From the NCBI GenBank assembly GCA_946405675.1, contig CAMJIC010000046.1:1-13558 (forward strand): a stretch of DNA of 13,558 nucleotides, in the 5' to 3' direction. Both the position numbers and the translations under genes were made by a program. The DNA comes from an uncultured Clostridia bacterium. Lineage in GTDB: Bacteria > Bacillota > Clostridia > Lachnospirales > Lachnospiraceae. Positions 1 to 5,755 of the stretch are shown here, one piece after another. Every line of letters starts with the position of its first letter. Position 1 is the first letter of the stretch. A model generated the notes under the pieces. The model was given only the letters and a program-made list of their open reading frames with translations, was not told the DNA's origin and did not search any database.

Positions 1-395
1 TGAACAGCCATGGGATTGCCGGGCTGTCGGCCGCGCTGGATTATATCGAAGCAATCGGAGTGGGCAGGATCGGAGAAAAGGAACGCTCGCTGGCACGGCA
101 TTTTTACGCAGGGGTATCCGGAATCGACGGCGTAAAGCTGTACGGACATTTTGAAAGGGAAACAAGAGGGCCGGTGGTCGCGCTTAATATCCGGGACTAT
201 GATTCCAGTGAGGTCTCGGATGTGCTTTGGACGGATTATGACATTGCTACAAGGCCGGGCGCACACTGTGCGCCGCTCATGCATGAGGCGCTGGGAACGA
301 CGGATCAGGGCGCGGTCCGCTTCAGCTTCTCCTGGTTTAATACCATGGATGAGGTGGAGCAGGCAGTGGAGGCAGTCAGACAGATCGCTCAGTGA
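1..395 (+). CDS. Cysteine desulfurase / selenocysteine lyase-like aminotransferase class V, 3' part
   Basis: Only the C-terminal ~130 codons are present; the reading frame is open from base 3 and runs in from the left, so the true start is outside the window. The fragment shows the small C-terminal domain of class V PLP enzymes. RPGAHCAPLMH (Cys codon 267-269) matches the SufS/CsdA active-site loop R-x-G-x-H-C-A, where the cysteine takes the sulfur or selenium as a persulfide. GAVRFSFSWFNTMDEVE is the typical end of the fold. The PLP lysine lies upstream and cannot be checked. The next + strand genes encode a double-cubane cluster protein and a DUF3343 Se/S-carrier-like protein, so a role in supplying sulfur or selenium is plausible. 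Family assignment is secure; whether the donor is cysteine or selenocysteine is not visible. Confidence 0.88.
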   Translation, partial: NSHGIAGLSAALDYIEAIGVGRIGEKERSLARHFYAGVSGIDGVKLYGHFERETRGPVVALNIRDYDSSEVSDVLWTDYDIATRPGAHCAPLMHEALGTTDQGAVRFSFSWFNTMDEVEQAVEAVRQIAQ

Positions 396-462
396 TGCTC
401 TGTACGCCGTGTAATAAGTCCGAAGGACGGAACAATTCGCAGGAGTCATTTCGCACTCATTC

Positions 463-518
463 AGGAGCTGCTTAGAAATAACTGCTCAAGATTGCGCAGT
501 TATTTCTAAGCAGATCCT
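463..518. repeat. Short palindromic repeat (MITE/REP-like hairpin)
   Basis: A 23-base left arm (463-485, beginning AGGAGCTGCTTAGAAATAAC) pairs with a right arm at 496-518 with a single mismatch, around a 10-base loop. The arm resembles the outer end of the 160-bp repeat at 2358-2517 (AGGAGCTGTTCAGAAATAAC), differing at three positions, so it looks like a short relative of that family. It lies between the cysteine desulfurase fragment and the double-cubane gene. As RNA it would form a very stable hairpin and might end transcription or protect mRNA, but no T-run follows. The gap 396-556 shows no other clear feature. Confidence 0.85.
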
Positions 519-556
519 TAGCACTATAGATGTCAAAAAAAGGAGGAGAATGAAGT

Positions 557-1828
557 ATGGCTGATTACAGGAAGATGTGGCAGGATCTGGGAATGGACAT
601 GGAGAATCACGATAATCTGTGCCAGGTGCTTCCGACTGCGGTCGGAGATGTATTTCTGTCCCAGGAAAACCGTCCTCCGGCAATGGATTTCTGGGATCTG
701 GTGATTTCGGAGGTGCATGGGATCCGGCCGGCAGAGCTGATCGAGGAGCAGAAAAAGGGAAGAAAAGTATTTGGAACCTTCTGCGTTTACGTGCCGGATG
801 AGGTCGTCATTGCCGCGAACGGGATCGTGACAGGGCTGTGCGGCGGTTCCCAGTTCTGGGTGCCGGACGGAGAGAAGGTCCTTCCGAAGAGCACATGTCC
901 TCTGGTGAAGGCATCCGTGGGAGCGCGGCTTGGGCGCACATGTCCATTCTTCCGCATTGCTGATATGTACGTAGGGGAAACAACCTGTGACGGGAAGAAG
1001 AAGGCTTACGAGATCCTTGGTGAGGATGTTCCGATGTATGTCATGGATGTCCCCCAGATGAAGCGGGAGAAGGATATCCTGAAATGGAAGGATGAGATTG
1101 CGCAGTTTGCCAGGAAGGTTGAGGAATTTACGGGGAATACGATCACACCTGAGAAGCTGGGCGAAGCGATCCATCTGGTGAATGAGAAGCGGAAGGCCAT
1201 GCAGCGGGTTTATGACTGCCGCAAGTCAAAATTCCTGCCGATTTCCGGGCGTGATACTTTGCTGATGACCCAGATTTCTTTCTTTGATGACCCTGCGCGC
1301 TGCGCGCAGATGTGCAACCGTCTGGCGGATGAGCTGGAGCAAAGGATTAAGGATGGCGTCAGTGTGGTCAGCAAGGATACCAAACGCATCCTTGTGACCG
1401 GGACACCCTTGGCGGTACCGAACTGGAAGCTCCATAACATCATCGAGACCAGCGGCGCGGCTGTCGTGTGCGAAGAGATGTGCACGGGAACCCGGTATTT
1501 TGAGAATCTGGTCGATGAGACGAAGACCACTCTGGATGAACAGTTCATGGCATTGTCTGAGCGTTACATGAAGACAAACTGCGCGTGCTTCACTCCGAAT
1601 ACCGGCAGGATCGATGATCTCCTGCGTCTTGCGAAGGAATACCAGGTCGATGGCGTGATCGACTGCAGCCTGAAGTTCTGCTGCCTGTACGACACGGAGA
1701 AGTATTCGGTTTCCCGCGCGCTGAAGGAAGCAGGCATTCCGGTCCTTAGCCTTGAGACGGATTACGAGGACGCGGATGCAGGACAGCTGCGTACCAGAAT
1801 CGGAGCCTTTATCGAGATGCTTGGATGA
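557..1828 (+). CDS. Double-cubane cluster protein (2-hydroxyacyl-CoA dehydratase D-component/HgdB-like family)
   Basis: This 423-residue protein belongs to the HgdB/FldC-like family. It most resembles the stand-alone double-cubane cluster proteins (DCCP, E. coli YjiM-type), which hold an unusual [8Fe-9S] cluster and are reduced by an ATP-driven activase. Diagnostic stretches are CGGSQFW (C95), STCPLVKASVGAR (C114), RTCPFFRIADMY (C129), GETTCDGKKKAYE (C144), VVCEEMCTGTRYFE (C305, C309), NCACF (C342, C344) and DCSLKFCCLYDTEKY (C370, C375, C376). Length matches the family. The ATG follows AAAGGAGGAG with good spacing. The activase (HgdC/YjiL-like) is not in the window and may lie upstream. DCCP enzymes are known to reduce small molecules such as acetylene; the physiological substrate is unknown. 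The neighbouring cysteine desulfurase and DUF3343 genes favour a sulfur/selenium-linked redox role over a CoA-thioester dehydratase, which needs two subunits. Confidence 0.9.
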   Translation: MADYRKMWQDLGMDMENHDNLCQVLPTAVGDVFLSQENRPPAMDFWDLVISEVHGIRPAELIEEQKKGRKVFGTFCVYVPDEVVIAANGIVTGLCGGSQFWVPDGEKVLPKSTCPLVKASVGARLGRTCPFFRIADMYVGETTCDGKKKAYEILGEDVPMYVMDVPQMKREKDILKWKDEIAQFARKVEEFTGNTITPEKLGEAIHLVNEKRKAMQRVYDCRKSKFLPISGRDTLLMTQISFFDDPARCAQMCNRLADELEQRIKDGVSVVSKDTKRILVTGTPLAVPNWKLHNIIETSGAAVVCEEMCTGTRYFENLVDETKTTLDEQFMALSERYMKTNCACFTPNTGRIDDLLRLAKEYQVDGVIDCSLKFCCLYDTEKYSVSRALKEAGIPVLSLETDYEDADAGQLRTRIGAFIEMLG

Positions 1829-1838
1829 AAGAACTGAG

Positions 1839-1868
1839 TAACTGTTCAGAACAGGTTCTGAACAGTTA
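1839..1868. repeat. Short palindrome related to the 134-bp repeat ends
   Basis: TAACTGTTCAGAAC (1839-1852) and its exact complement GTTCTGAACAGTTA (1855-1868) form a 14-bp perfect palindrome with a 2-base centre, 11 bases after the stop of the double-cubane gene. The same unit forms one end of the repeats at 4787-4919 and 10812-10946. It is followed directly by AGGATCTGTTACAGAA (1868-1883), which matches the outer end of the 160-bp repeat. This spot therefore carries terminal motifs of both families side by side. It may be a deletion remnant or a minimal mobile unit. A 2-base loop is unfavourable for RNA, so the DNA palindrome or a cruciform is the better reading. Confidence 0.8.
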
Positions 1869-1922
1869 GGATCTGTTACAGAACGGAACCCTTTTATCGG
1901 GATGTTTGGTTGAATGATCCTG

Positions 1923-1960
1923 AATCAGGTTCCGCCGCACCCAGGCGGCGGAACCTGATT
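1923..1960. terminator. 16-bp perfect hairpin upstream of the DUF3343 gene
   Basis: Bases 1923-1938 are the exact reverse complement of 1945-1960, with a 6-base loop, ACCCAG. The stem is GC-rich in its inner half (CCGCCGC/GCGGCGG). It is followed by TTTACAG, not a real T-run, so it is a weak intrinsic terminator at best. It could be an mRNA-stabilising or partial-readthrough structure between the double-cubane gene and DUF3343. It sits 33 bases before the chosen DUF3343 start. An in-frame upstream ATG at 1910 would force translation through this palindrome, which argues for the downstream start. Confidence 0.7.
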
Positions 1961-1993
1961 TACAGTCTGATATGTGTCTTTCCGGATAATGCT

Positions 1994-2257
1994 ATGAACT
2001 TAAGATATTACATACTCTTTGCAAATTATGAACAGGGGCTGGCGCTGCGGGATCTCCTGCTTTCTGATGGCATACCGAACCGGATCGCCCCTGCACCGCG
2101 GGCAATCCAGGGGGATCTGTCCTGCGGAATGAGCCTTCTGATTGAACCGGAGCATATAGAAGATGCCCGTCGTTCCATCGAAGCGCATCATGCGCAGTAC
2201 CACAGGATCGCTTCGCTGGAGGGGCAGATTCAGTCCCGCAGAGATCACTATTGTTAA
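1994..2257 (+). CDS. DUF3343 family protein (putative Se/S carrier-like)
   Basis: An 87-residue protein. It begins MNLRYYILFANYEQGLALRDLL and carries APAPRAIQGDLSCGMSL (P35-R36, C44-G45), matching the DUF3343 pattern of a small fold with a conserved P-x-P-R and a CG pair, annotated in Pfam as a putative Se/S carrier. The last residue is also cysteine (C87). I chose the ATG at 1994 because family homology starts at its N-terminus and the 28 extra codons from ATG 1910 encode a 16-bp palindrome rather than protein-like sequence. No strong Shine-Dalgarno precedes 1994, so translation may be weak or coupled. DUF3343 genes commonly neighbour cysteine desulfurase and selenium-metabolism genes, as here. 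The family call is fairly sure; carrier function is inferred from the family name and context. Confidence 0.8.
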   Translation: MNLRYYILFANYEQGLALRDLLLSDGIPNRIAPAPRAIQGDLSCGMSLLIEPEHIEDARRSIEAHHAQYHRIASLEGQIQSRRDHYC

Positions 2258-2262
2258 TAAGA

Positions 2263-2312
2263 GCAAATCATCCCTCGCCAACAGGACGGTCCGCTGGCGG
2301 GGGATGATTTGC
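2263..2312. terminator. Stable hairpin closing the double-cubane/DUF3343 cluster
   Basis: GCAAATCATCCCTCGCCA (2263-2280) pairs with 2295-2312 over 18 positions, with one T-G wobble, around a 14-base loop. It begins five bases after the DUF3343 stop codon, where a transcript end is expected. No T-run follows (ATGGGCTTCTTG). The loop and right arm (CAGGACGGTCCGCTGGCGGG) resemble the hairpin region after the second permease at 10551-10571, so the two terminators may share ancestry. Confidence 0.7.
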
Positions 2313-2357
2313 ATGGGCTTCTTGCTCCGCCTTGTACATGAATCCACTCTGATGTTC

Positions 2358-2517
2358 TTAGGATCTGTTACAGAATAACTTGTACATCTGACTTGTCCAA
2401 ACGCTCATCTGCTGCGTTGGAAAGCCTCGCCGTAGCCCGCTACGGCTGCGTTTTCCTCCTTGCATATGAACGTTTGTCCTGCGTCATATGTACAAGTTAT
2501 TTCTGAACAGCTCCTTA
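2358..2517 (+). repeat. 160-bp palindromic repeat, copy A (MITE-like)
   Basis: This element recurs inverted at 10581-10740, identical over 160 bases by my reading. It is an imperfect palindrome along its whole length: the left end TTAGGATCTGTTACAGAA and the complement of the right end TAAGGAGCTGTTCAGAAA are related, both continue with TAACTTGTACAT and TGAC, then AAACG, CTCAT/TTCAT and so on inward. The centre CCGTAGC-CC-GCTACGG (2430-2445) falls exactly at the element's midpoint (2437/2438). It holds no credible ORF and no transposase. Single-stranded, it would fold into one long hairpin of about 79 bases per arm with mismatches. No clear target duplication beyond a possible TA/TTA is visible. 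It fills most of the gap between DUF3343 and the alcohol dehydrogenase. Confidence 0.92.
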
Positions 2518-2530
2518 ATATCAAAACTCA

Positions 2531-2560
2531 TTGAGACGGTACACTGGATCGTTGTATACT
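2531..2560 (+). promoter_or_regulatory. Likely sigma-A promoter for the alcohol dehydrogenase operon
   Basis: TTGAGA (2531-2536) and TATACT (2555-2560) are separated by 18 bases, close to the housekeeping consensus. Transcription would start near 2567, giving a leader of about 155 bases before the ATG at 2722. The promoter begins only 13 bases after the end of the 160-bp repeat. Confidence 0.55.
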
Positions 2561-2634
2561 GTCAGCAGACAGCTTGCGTATGGATCGAAGAGGAGCAGAT
2601 ATCTCCTGTTAAAGCGGGAGACGGTGTCATTACG

Positions 2635-2658
2635 AAAGGCGGCCTGTCAGGCCTTTTT
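2635..2658 (+). terminator. Terminator-like hairpin in the alcohol dehydrogenase leader (possible attenuator)
   Basis: AAAGGC (2635-2640) can pair with GCCTTT (2651-2656), and the run of five T (2654-2658) follows as in an intrinsic terminator. The 10-base loop GGCCTGTCAG can alternatively give a GGCC/GGCC stem. An upstream AGGAG...CTCCT pair (2591-2595 with 2603-2607) could form a second hairpin. It lies about 75 bases downstream of the probable transcription start and 64 bases before the start codon, a position suited to transcription attenuation. I recognise no known riboswitch consensus here. Confidence 0.45.
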
Positions 2659-2721
2659 GCGCGGGATAGCGGATTTGGGCAGTGAGCTTCGGAATGGATG
2701 CGGGATCGGAAAGGAGAAAGC

Positions 2722-3897
2722 ATGGATAACTTTACGTTTTACAGCCCGACATATTTTGTGTTTGGCAAAGAAGAGGAGAATCAGGCGGGTAAGCTGGTCA
2801 GGCGGTTTGGCGGGAGTAAGGTCCTGATCCATTATGGCGGGGGGAGCGTTGTGCGCTCCGGCCTGCTGGACAGGGTGAGGAAGAGCCTGGAGGAGGCAGG
2901 GATCGCAAGCGTTGAACTGGGAGGCGTGAGACCGAATCCCAGGAGCGGCCTGGTTTATCAGGGGATCGAGCTATGCCGGAAGGAGAAGGTGGACTTTGTT
3001 CTTGCGGTGGGCGGCGGAAGCGTGATTGACTCTGCCAAGGCAATTGCCGCGGGCACGATCTATGAAGGAGATTTCTGGGATTTCTACATGGGCAAGACCA
3101 TCGAGAAGGCGCTTCCCATCGGAACGATCCTGACGATTGCCGCTGCAGGAAGCGAGGGCTCCGGGGATTCTGTCATCACGAATGAAAACGGAATGTTCAA
3201 ACGCGGTGCGACCGGTGAGGGGATCCGTCCGTCCTTCTCAATCCTGAATCCGCAGCTGACGACCACATTGCCTCCGTTTCAGACGGCATGCGGAATCACA
3301 GACATCATGGCACATCTGATGGAACGCTACCTGACCAATACAAAGGATGTGGTCACGACTGACCGTATGATCGAAGGGCTGATGCTCGCGATGATCGAGG
3401 AAGGGCCGAAAGCGATCAAGGATCCGCTGGACTATGAAGCCAGGGCCAATATCATGTGGGCCGGAATGATGGCGCACAATAACTCCTGCGGAGTGGGCCG
3501 GTCCCAGGACTGGAACAGCCATGATATCGAGCATGAGCTTTCAGCGCTCTATGACTGCGCCCACGGCGCTGGCCTTGCGGTGACCTTCCCTGCTTATCTG
3601 GGCTATGTCTACAGGCATGACACAGACCGCATCGCCCAGCTGGCGGTCCGGGTGTGGGGATGCAAGGATGATCCAAAGAACAGGGAGAAGGTTGCGCTGG
3701 AAGGCATCGAAAAGCTGCGTGCATTTTCCAGGAGCATCGGCATGCCGGTCACCCTGGGTGAACTGGGCGGCCGCGAGGAAGACATTCCGAAGCTTGCGCA
3801 CACCTGCTGCTATGGGGATGGAAGAGACGGGTTCATGCATGGCTTCGCGAAGCTCTCTGAGGAGGATGTCGCGAACATTTACAGAAGGATGCTCTGA
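2722..3897 (+). CDS. Iron-containing alcohol dehydrogenase (YqhD/BdhA-like)
   Basis: This 391-residue enzyme of the group III metal-dependent alcohol dehydrogenases would interconvert an aldehyde and an alcohol with NAD(P)H in the cytoplasm. Visible signatures are the nucleotide-binding loop GGGSVIDSAK (97-106), AAGSEGSGDSVITNE and the metal ligands D194, H198 (ACGITDIMAHLMERY), H267 and H281 (HDIEHELSALYDCAHGAG). These equal the positions I recall for YqhD, supporting both fold and start choice. The ATG at 2722 follows AAAGGAGAAAGC; the upstream in-frame ATG at 2698 would leave the ribosome site inside the gene. The next gene, an esterase, starts 21 bases after the stop, so the two are probably cotranscribed. 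Butanol/aldehyde reduction is the usual family role. Next to a feruloyl-esterase-like gene it might handle aromatic aldehydes, which is speculation. Confidence 0.92.
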   Translation: MDNFTFYSPTYFVFGKEEENQAGKLVRRFGGSKVLIHYGGGSVVRSGLLDRVRKSLEEAGIASVELGGVRPNPRSGLVYQGIELCRKEKVDFVLAVGGGSVIDSAKAIAAGTIYEGDFWDFYMGKTIEKALPIGTILTIAAAGSEGSGDSVITNENGMFKRGATGEGIRPSFSILNPQLTTTLPPFQTACGITDIMAHLMERYLTNTKDVVTTDRMIEGLMLAMIEEGPKAIKDPLDYEARANIMWAGMMAHNNSCGVGRSQDWNSHDIEHELSALYDCAHGAGLAVTFPAYLGYVYRHDTDRIAQLAVRVWGCKDDPKNREKVALEGIEKLRAFSRSIGMPVTLGELGGREEDIPKLAHTCCYGDGRDGFMHGFAKLSEEDVANIYRRML

Positions 3898-3918
3898 GGA
3901 AGGAAGGATCAGCGGAAG

Positions 3919-4722
3919 ATGACAGAGAATACGACGATGGCAGGCTGGGTCTGCCAGGAGTTTTATATCGACCATGATTCGATCCCGCTGCATGTTAAGC
4001 TGGATGTTCCTGAGAAGGTTCTGTCCGGCGAAGCGCATGATGGAGGAAAGTGTCCCCTTGTGATCGTGCAGCATGGGTTTACGGGGGATATGGAAGAGCG
4101 GCATATCGTCGGTGTTTCCAGGGCACTGAATGAAATCGGGTTCGCAACCCTTCGGACGGAATTGTACGGACATGGAAAAAGCGGAGGGGATTTTTGCAAT
4201 CATACACTGTTCAAATGGTGCTCGGAGATGGTGACGGTGGTGGATTATGCAAGGAATCTGGAATTTGTCAGTGACCTGTATCTGTGCGGGCATTCCCAGG
4301 GCGGGCTGCTTGTCATGCTGGTCGGTGCGCTGGAGCGGGACAGGGTGCGGGCATTGATCGCGTTGTCTCCTGCTGCAAGGATTCCGGAGGGAGCCAGGTG
4401 GGGGATGCTTCTGGGGAATCATTTTAATCCCACGAAAATCCCCGATGAGATTGTGATGGAGGACGGGAAAAAGCTTAGCGGCAACTATGTGCGGGTGGCG
4501 CAGATGATCCATGTTGAACAGGCAATCGATGCATTCCGCAAGAGTGTCCTCATCATCCATGGTGACGCAGATGAGACGGTTCCGATCCGGGATGCCCTGG
4601 ATGCAGCGGAGCGTTATTCGGACGCGAAGATGGTGGTCATCCCGGGAGATACGCACTGCTATGATTATCATCTGGATCAGGTGATTTCAGAATTAAAGGG
4701 CTACATGGCACAGTTTTCCTGA
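3919..4722 (+). CDS. Alpha/beta hydrolase, feruloyl (cinnamoyl) esterase-like
   Basis: A 267-residue alpha/beta hydrolase without signal peptide. The oxyanion region HGFTG (52-56) is followed by ALNEIGFATLRTELYGHGKSGG, the nucleophile elbow GHSQGG (S126), the acid in HGDADETVP (D218) and the histidine in GDTHCYDYH (H246). This complete Ser-Asp-His triad and overall pattern resemble bacterial cinnamoyl/feruloyl esterases such as Butyrivibrio Est1E and Lactobacillus enzymes, which release ferulate from arabinoxylan fragments. The family also includes other carboxylesterases, so the substrate is inferred. A GAGGAAGGAAGG purine stretch overlaps the end of the preceding dehydrogenase gene and serves as ribosome site. 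The GH120 xylosidase and sugar importer downstream make removal of ester side groups from imported xylo-oligosaccharides plausible. Lack of a secretion signal implies cytoplasmic action. Confidence 0.82.
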   Translation: MTENTTMAGWVCQEFYIDHDSIPLHVKLDVPEKVLSGEAHDGGKCPLVIVQHGFTGDMEERHIVGVSRALNEIGFATLRTELYGHGKSGGDFCNHTLFKWCSEMVTVVDYARNLEFVSDLYLCGHSQGGLLVMLVGALERDRVRALIALSPAARIPEGARWGMLLGNHFNPTKIPDEIVMEDGKKLSGNYVRVAQMIHVEQAIDAFRKSVLIIHGDADETVPIRDALDAAERYSDAKMVVIPGDTHCYDYHLDQVISELKGYMAQFS

Positions 4723-4786
4723 TGCGATCCCAGGCTGAGAATGGGTTTATTATTTTTGGCATCACAGCTGGAAACGAATTGAAATG

Positions 4787-4919
4787 GTAACTGTTCAGAA
4801 CCTGTTCTGAACAGTTACGCATCGGGCGATGCTTCGCATCCTGAATCGCCCGATGCCACTTCATTTACACTATCATACGCCCTCAGCAGCAAGTGCTTCG
4901 GGCTGTTCTGAACAGTTAC
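4787..4919 (+). repeat. ~134-bp composite palindromic repeat, copy A
   Basis: An element bounded by GTAACTGTTCAGAAC (4787-4801) and GTTCTGAACAGTTAC (4905-4919). Its left end is itself a 15-bp palindrome (4787-4801/4804-4818). Next comes a perfect 12-bp stem GCATCGGGCGAT (4819-4830)/ATCGCCCGATGC (4845-4856), then an unpaired stretch to the right end. An inverted copy lies at 10812-10946, differing by about six substitutions or small indels. It encodes no convincing protein. It sits in the convergent gap after the esterase gene. Confidence 0.9.
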
Positions 4920-4940
4920 TCGAAATGATACATAGAAGGA

Positions 4941-4988
4941 CACCCCCTCCGGCAGGCTTCCATATAGGCAGCCTCGCCGGAGGGGGTG
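4941..4988. terminator. Convergent-gene terminator hairpin
   Basis: CACCCCCTCCGGC (4941-4953) is the exact reverse complement of GCCGGAGGGGGTG (4976-4988). A further AGGCT/AGCCT pair extends the stem inward. It lies between the + strand esterase and the minus-strand DUF624 gene, as expected for a bidirectional terminator. T-rich flanks are weak: CTTTG on the + strand and GTCCTTCT on the minus strand. Confidence 0.75.
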
Positions 4989-5003
4989 CTTTGATGTCAT
5001 CAG

Positions 5004-5054
5004 GATCTGTAAACAATTCCTATGTAATCGAATATCGCGCCGTTCTTACAGATC
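5004..5054. repeat. Widely spaced 9-bp inverted repeat
   Basis: GATCTGTAA (5004-5012) and TTACAGATC (5046-5054) are exact complements 33 bases apart. Together with the preceding AG they resemble the AGGATCTGTTACAG end of the 160-bp repeat, so this may be a decayed relative. It lies 22 bases past the stop codon of the minus-strand DUF624 gene and could instead be part of its 3' end. Weak evidence. Confidence 0.4.
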
Positions 5055-5075
5055 GTAAACCGGCTGCATGTACAA

Positions 5076-5738
5076 TCATTCATTTTCTGTTTCCATTTTT
5101 ATTTCCATTTCTGCTGCGCTCTGGTTTTCTTCCAGGAGACGGAAGGTTTTATCGTACAGGCATACACCCACGTAGGCCGGGAAGGAGATTCCCAGCATCA
5201 GGACAAGGGGCATCAGCGGAAAGCTGAAATTCAGGATTGCCCATGGGATGACCCAGACCAGTGCCATGGGAATCGTGCGGAATATCTTCGAGAAGGAGAG
5301 AATCGCAGCGTTGCGGATCGTCATGAAGATTGAGTTTTCAAAATGCGACTGTAAGGGGAACACATACAGGAAGACCATGAATACAAGAAAGGCAGCCGTA
5401 ATGACCACATACCGGACCGGAACGGGAAAGGTTTCCGGATACAGGACGGTAAACCTGTAGTCAACGGCAAAGGAGAGGAACACCAGGGCGAACATCACCC
5501 ACAGGATGGTGGCCTGGACAAAATTGCGCCGGAAGGACGCAAAAAAGCCGCGGTGGATGACCCCCTCCTCCTTTCGCCTGATCCGCAGCAGGACATCATA
5601 CATCGCGCTGAGGGAAGCCCCAACGGTGATGATGGGGATCGAGCAAAGCAGGGTCAGGAGATTCACCAGGATCAGGTTCCATGCGGTTTCAAAAAAATGA
5701 TAGATCCGGCTGTCAGGATTCAGGTACTTCTTAAACAT
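5076..5738 (-). CDS. DUF624 (YesL-like) membrane protein
   Basis: A 220-residue, very hydrophobic protein with about five membrane segments (roughly residues 18-42, 73-94, 107-130, 155-175, 178-198 by eye). Family features are the N-terminal ETAWNLILVNLLTLLCSIPIITVGASLSAMYDVL segment-type region (quoted length slightly exceeds neither key motif: see LLCSIPIITVGAS and the loop FFASFRRNFVQAT). DUF624 proteins usually accompany sugar ABC importers and their regulators in Firmicutes, matching this neighbourhood; their biochemical role is unknown. The ATG at 5738 is preceded by AAGGAG (5752-5747) at 8-base spacing; an in-frame TTG just before it is a less likely start. The AraC gene ends 17 bases upstream, so the two form a minus-strand operon. 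The tail is charged, with no recognisable domain. Confidence 0.85.
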   Translation of the reverse strand: MFKKYLNPDSRIYHFFETAWNLILVNLLTLLCSIPIITVGASLSAMYDVLLRIRRKEEGVIHRGFFASFRRNFVQATILWVMFALVFLSFAVDYRFTVLYPETFPVPVRYVVITAAFLVFMVFLYVFPLQSHFENSIFMTIRNAAILSFSKIFRTIPMALVWVIPWAILNFSFPLMPLVLMLGISFPAYVGVCLYDKTFRLLEENQSAAEMEIKMETENE

Positions 5739-5755
5739 CAATGCGGCTCCTTACG

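Noticed and set aside
533..1174. Long open frame on the minus strand opposite the double-cubane gene
   Set aside because: It is a shadow of a clearly coding + strand gene, has no family features, and its start lacks a ribosome site. The same applies to the long minus-strand frames at 3541-4671, 7542-8651 and 11695-12822.
1910..1993. N-terminal extension of DUF3343 from the ATG at 1910
   Set aside because: It would translate a perfect 16-bp palindrome and family similarity begins only at the ATG at 1994.
2488..2827. Small + strand open frames in the dehydrogenase leader
   Set aside because: They cross the 160-bp repeat end, the promoter and the hairpin, have no ribosome sites and no recognisable sequence.
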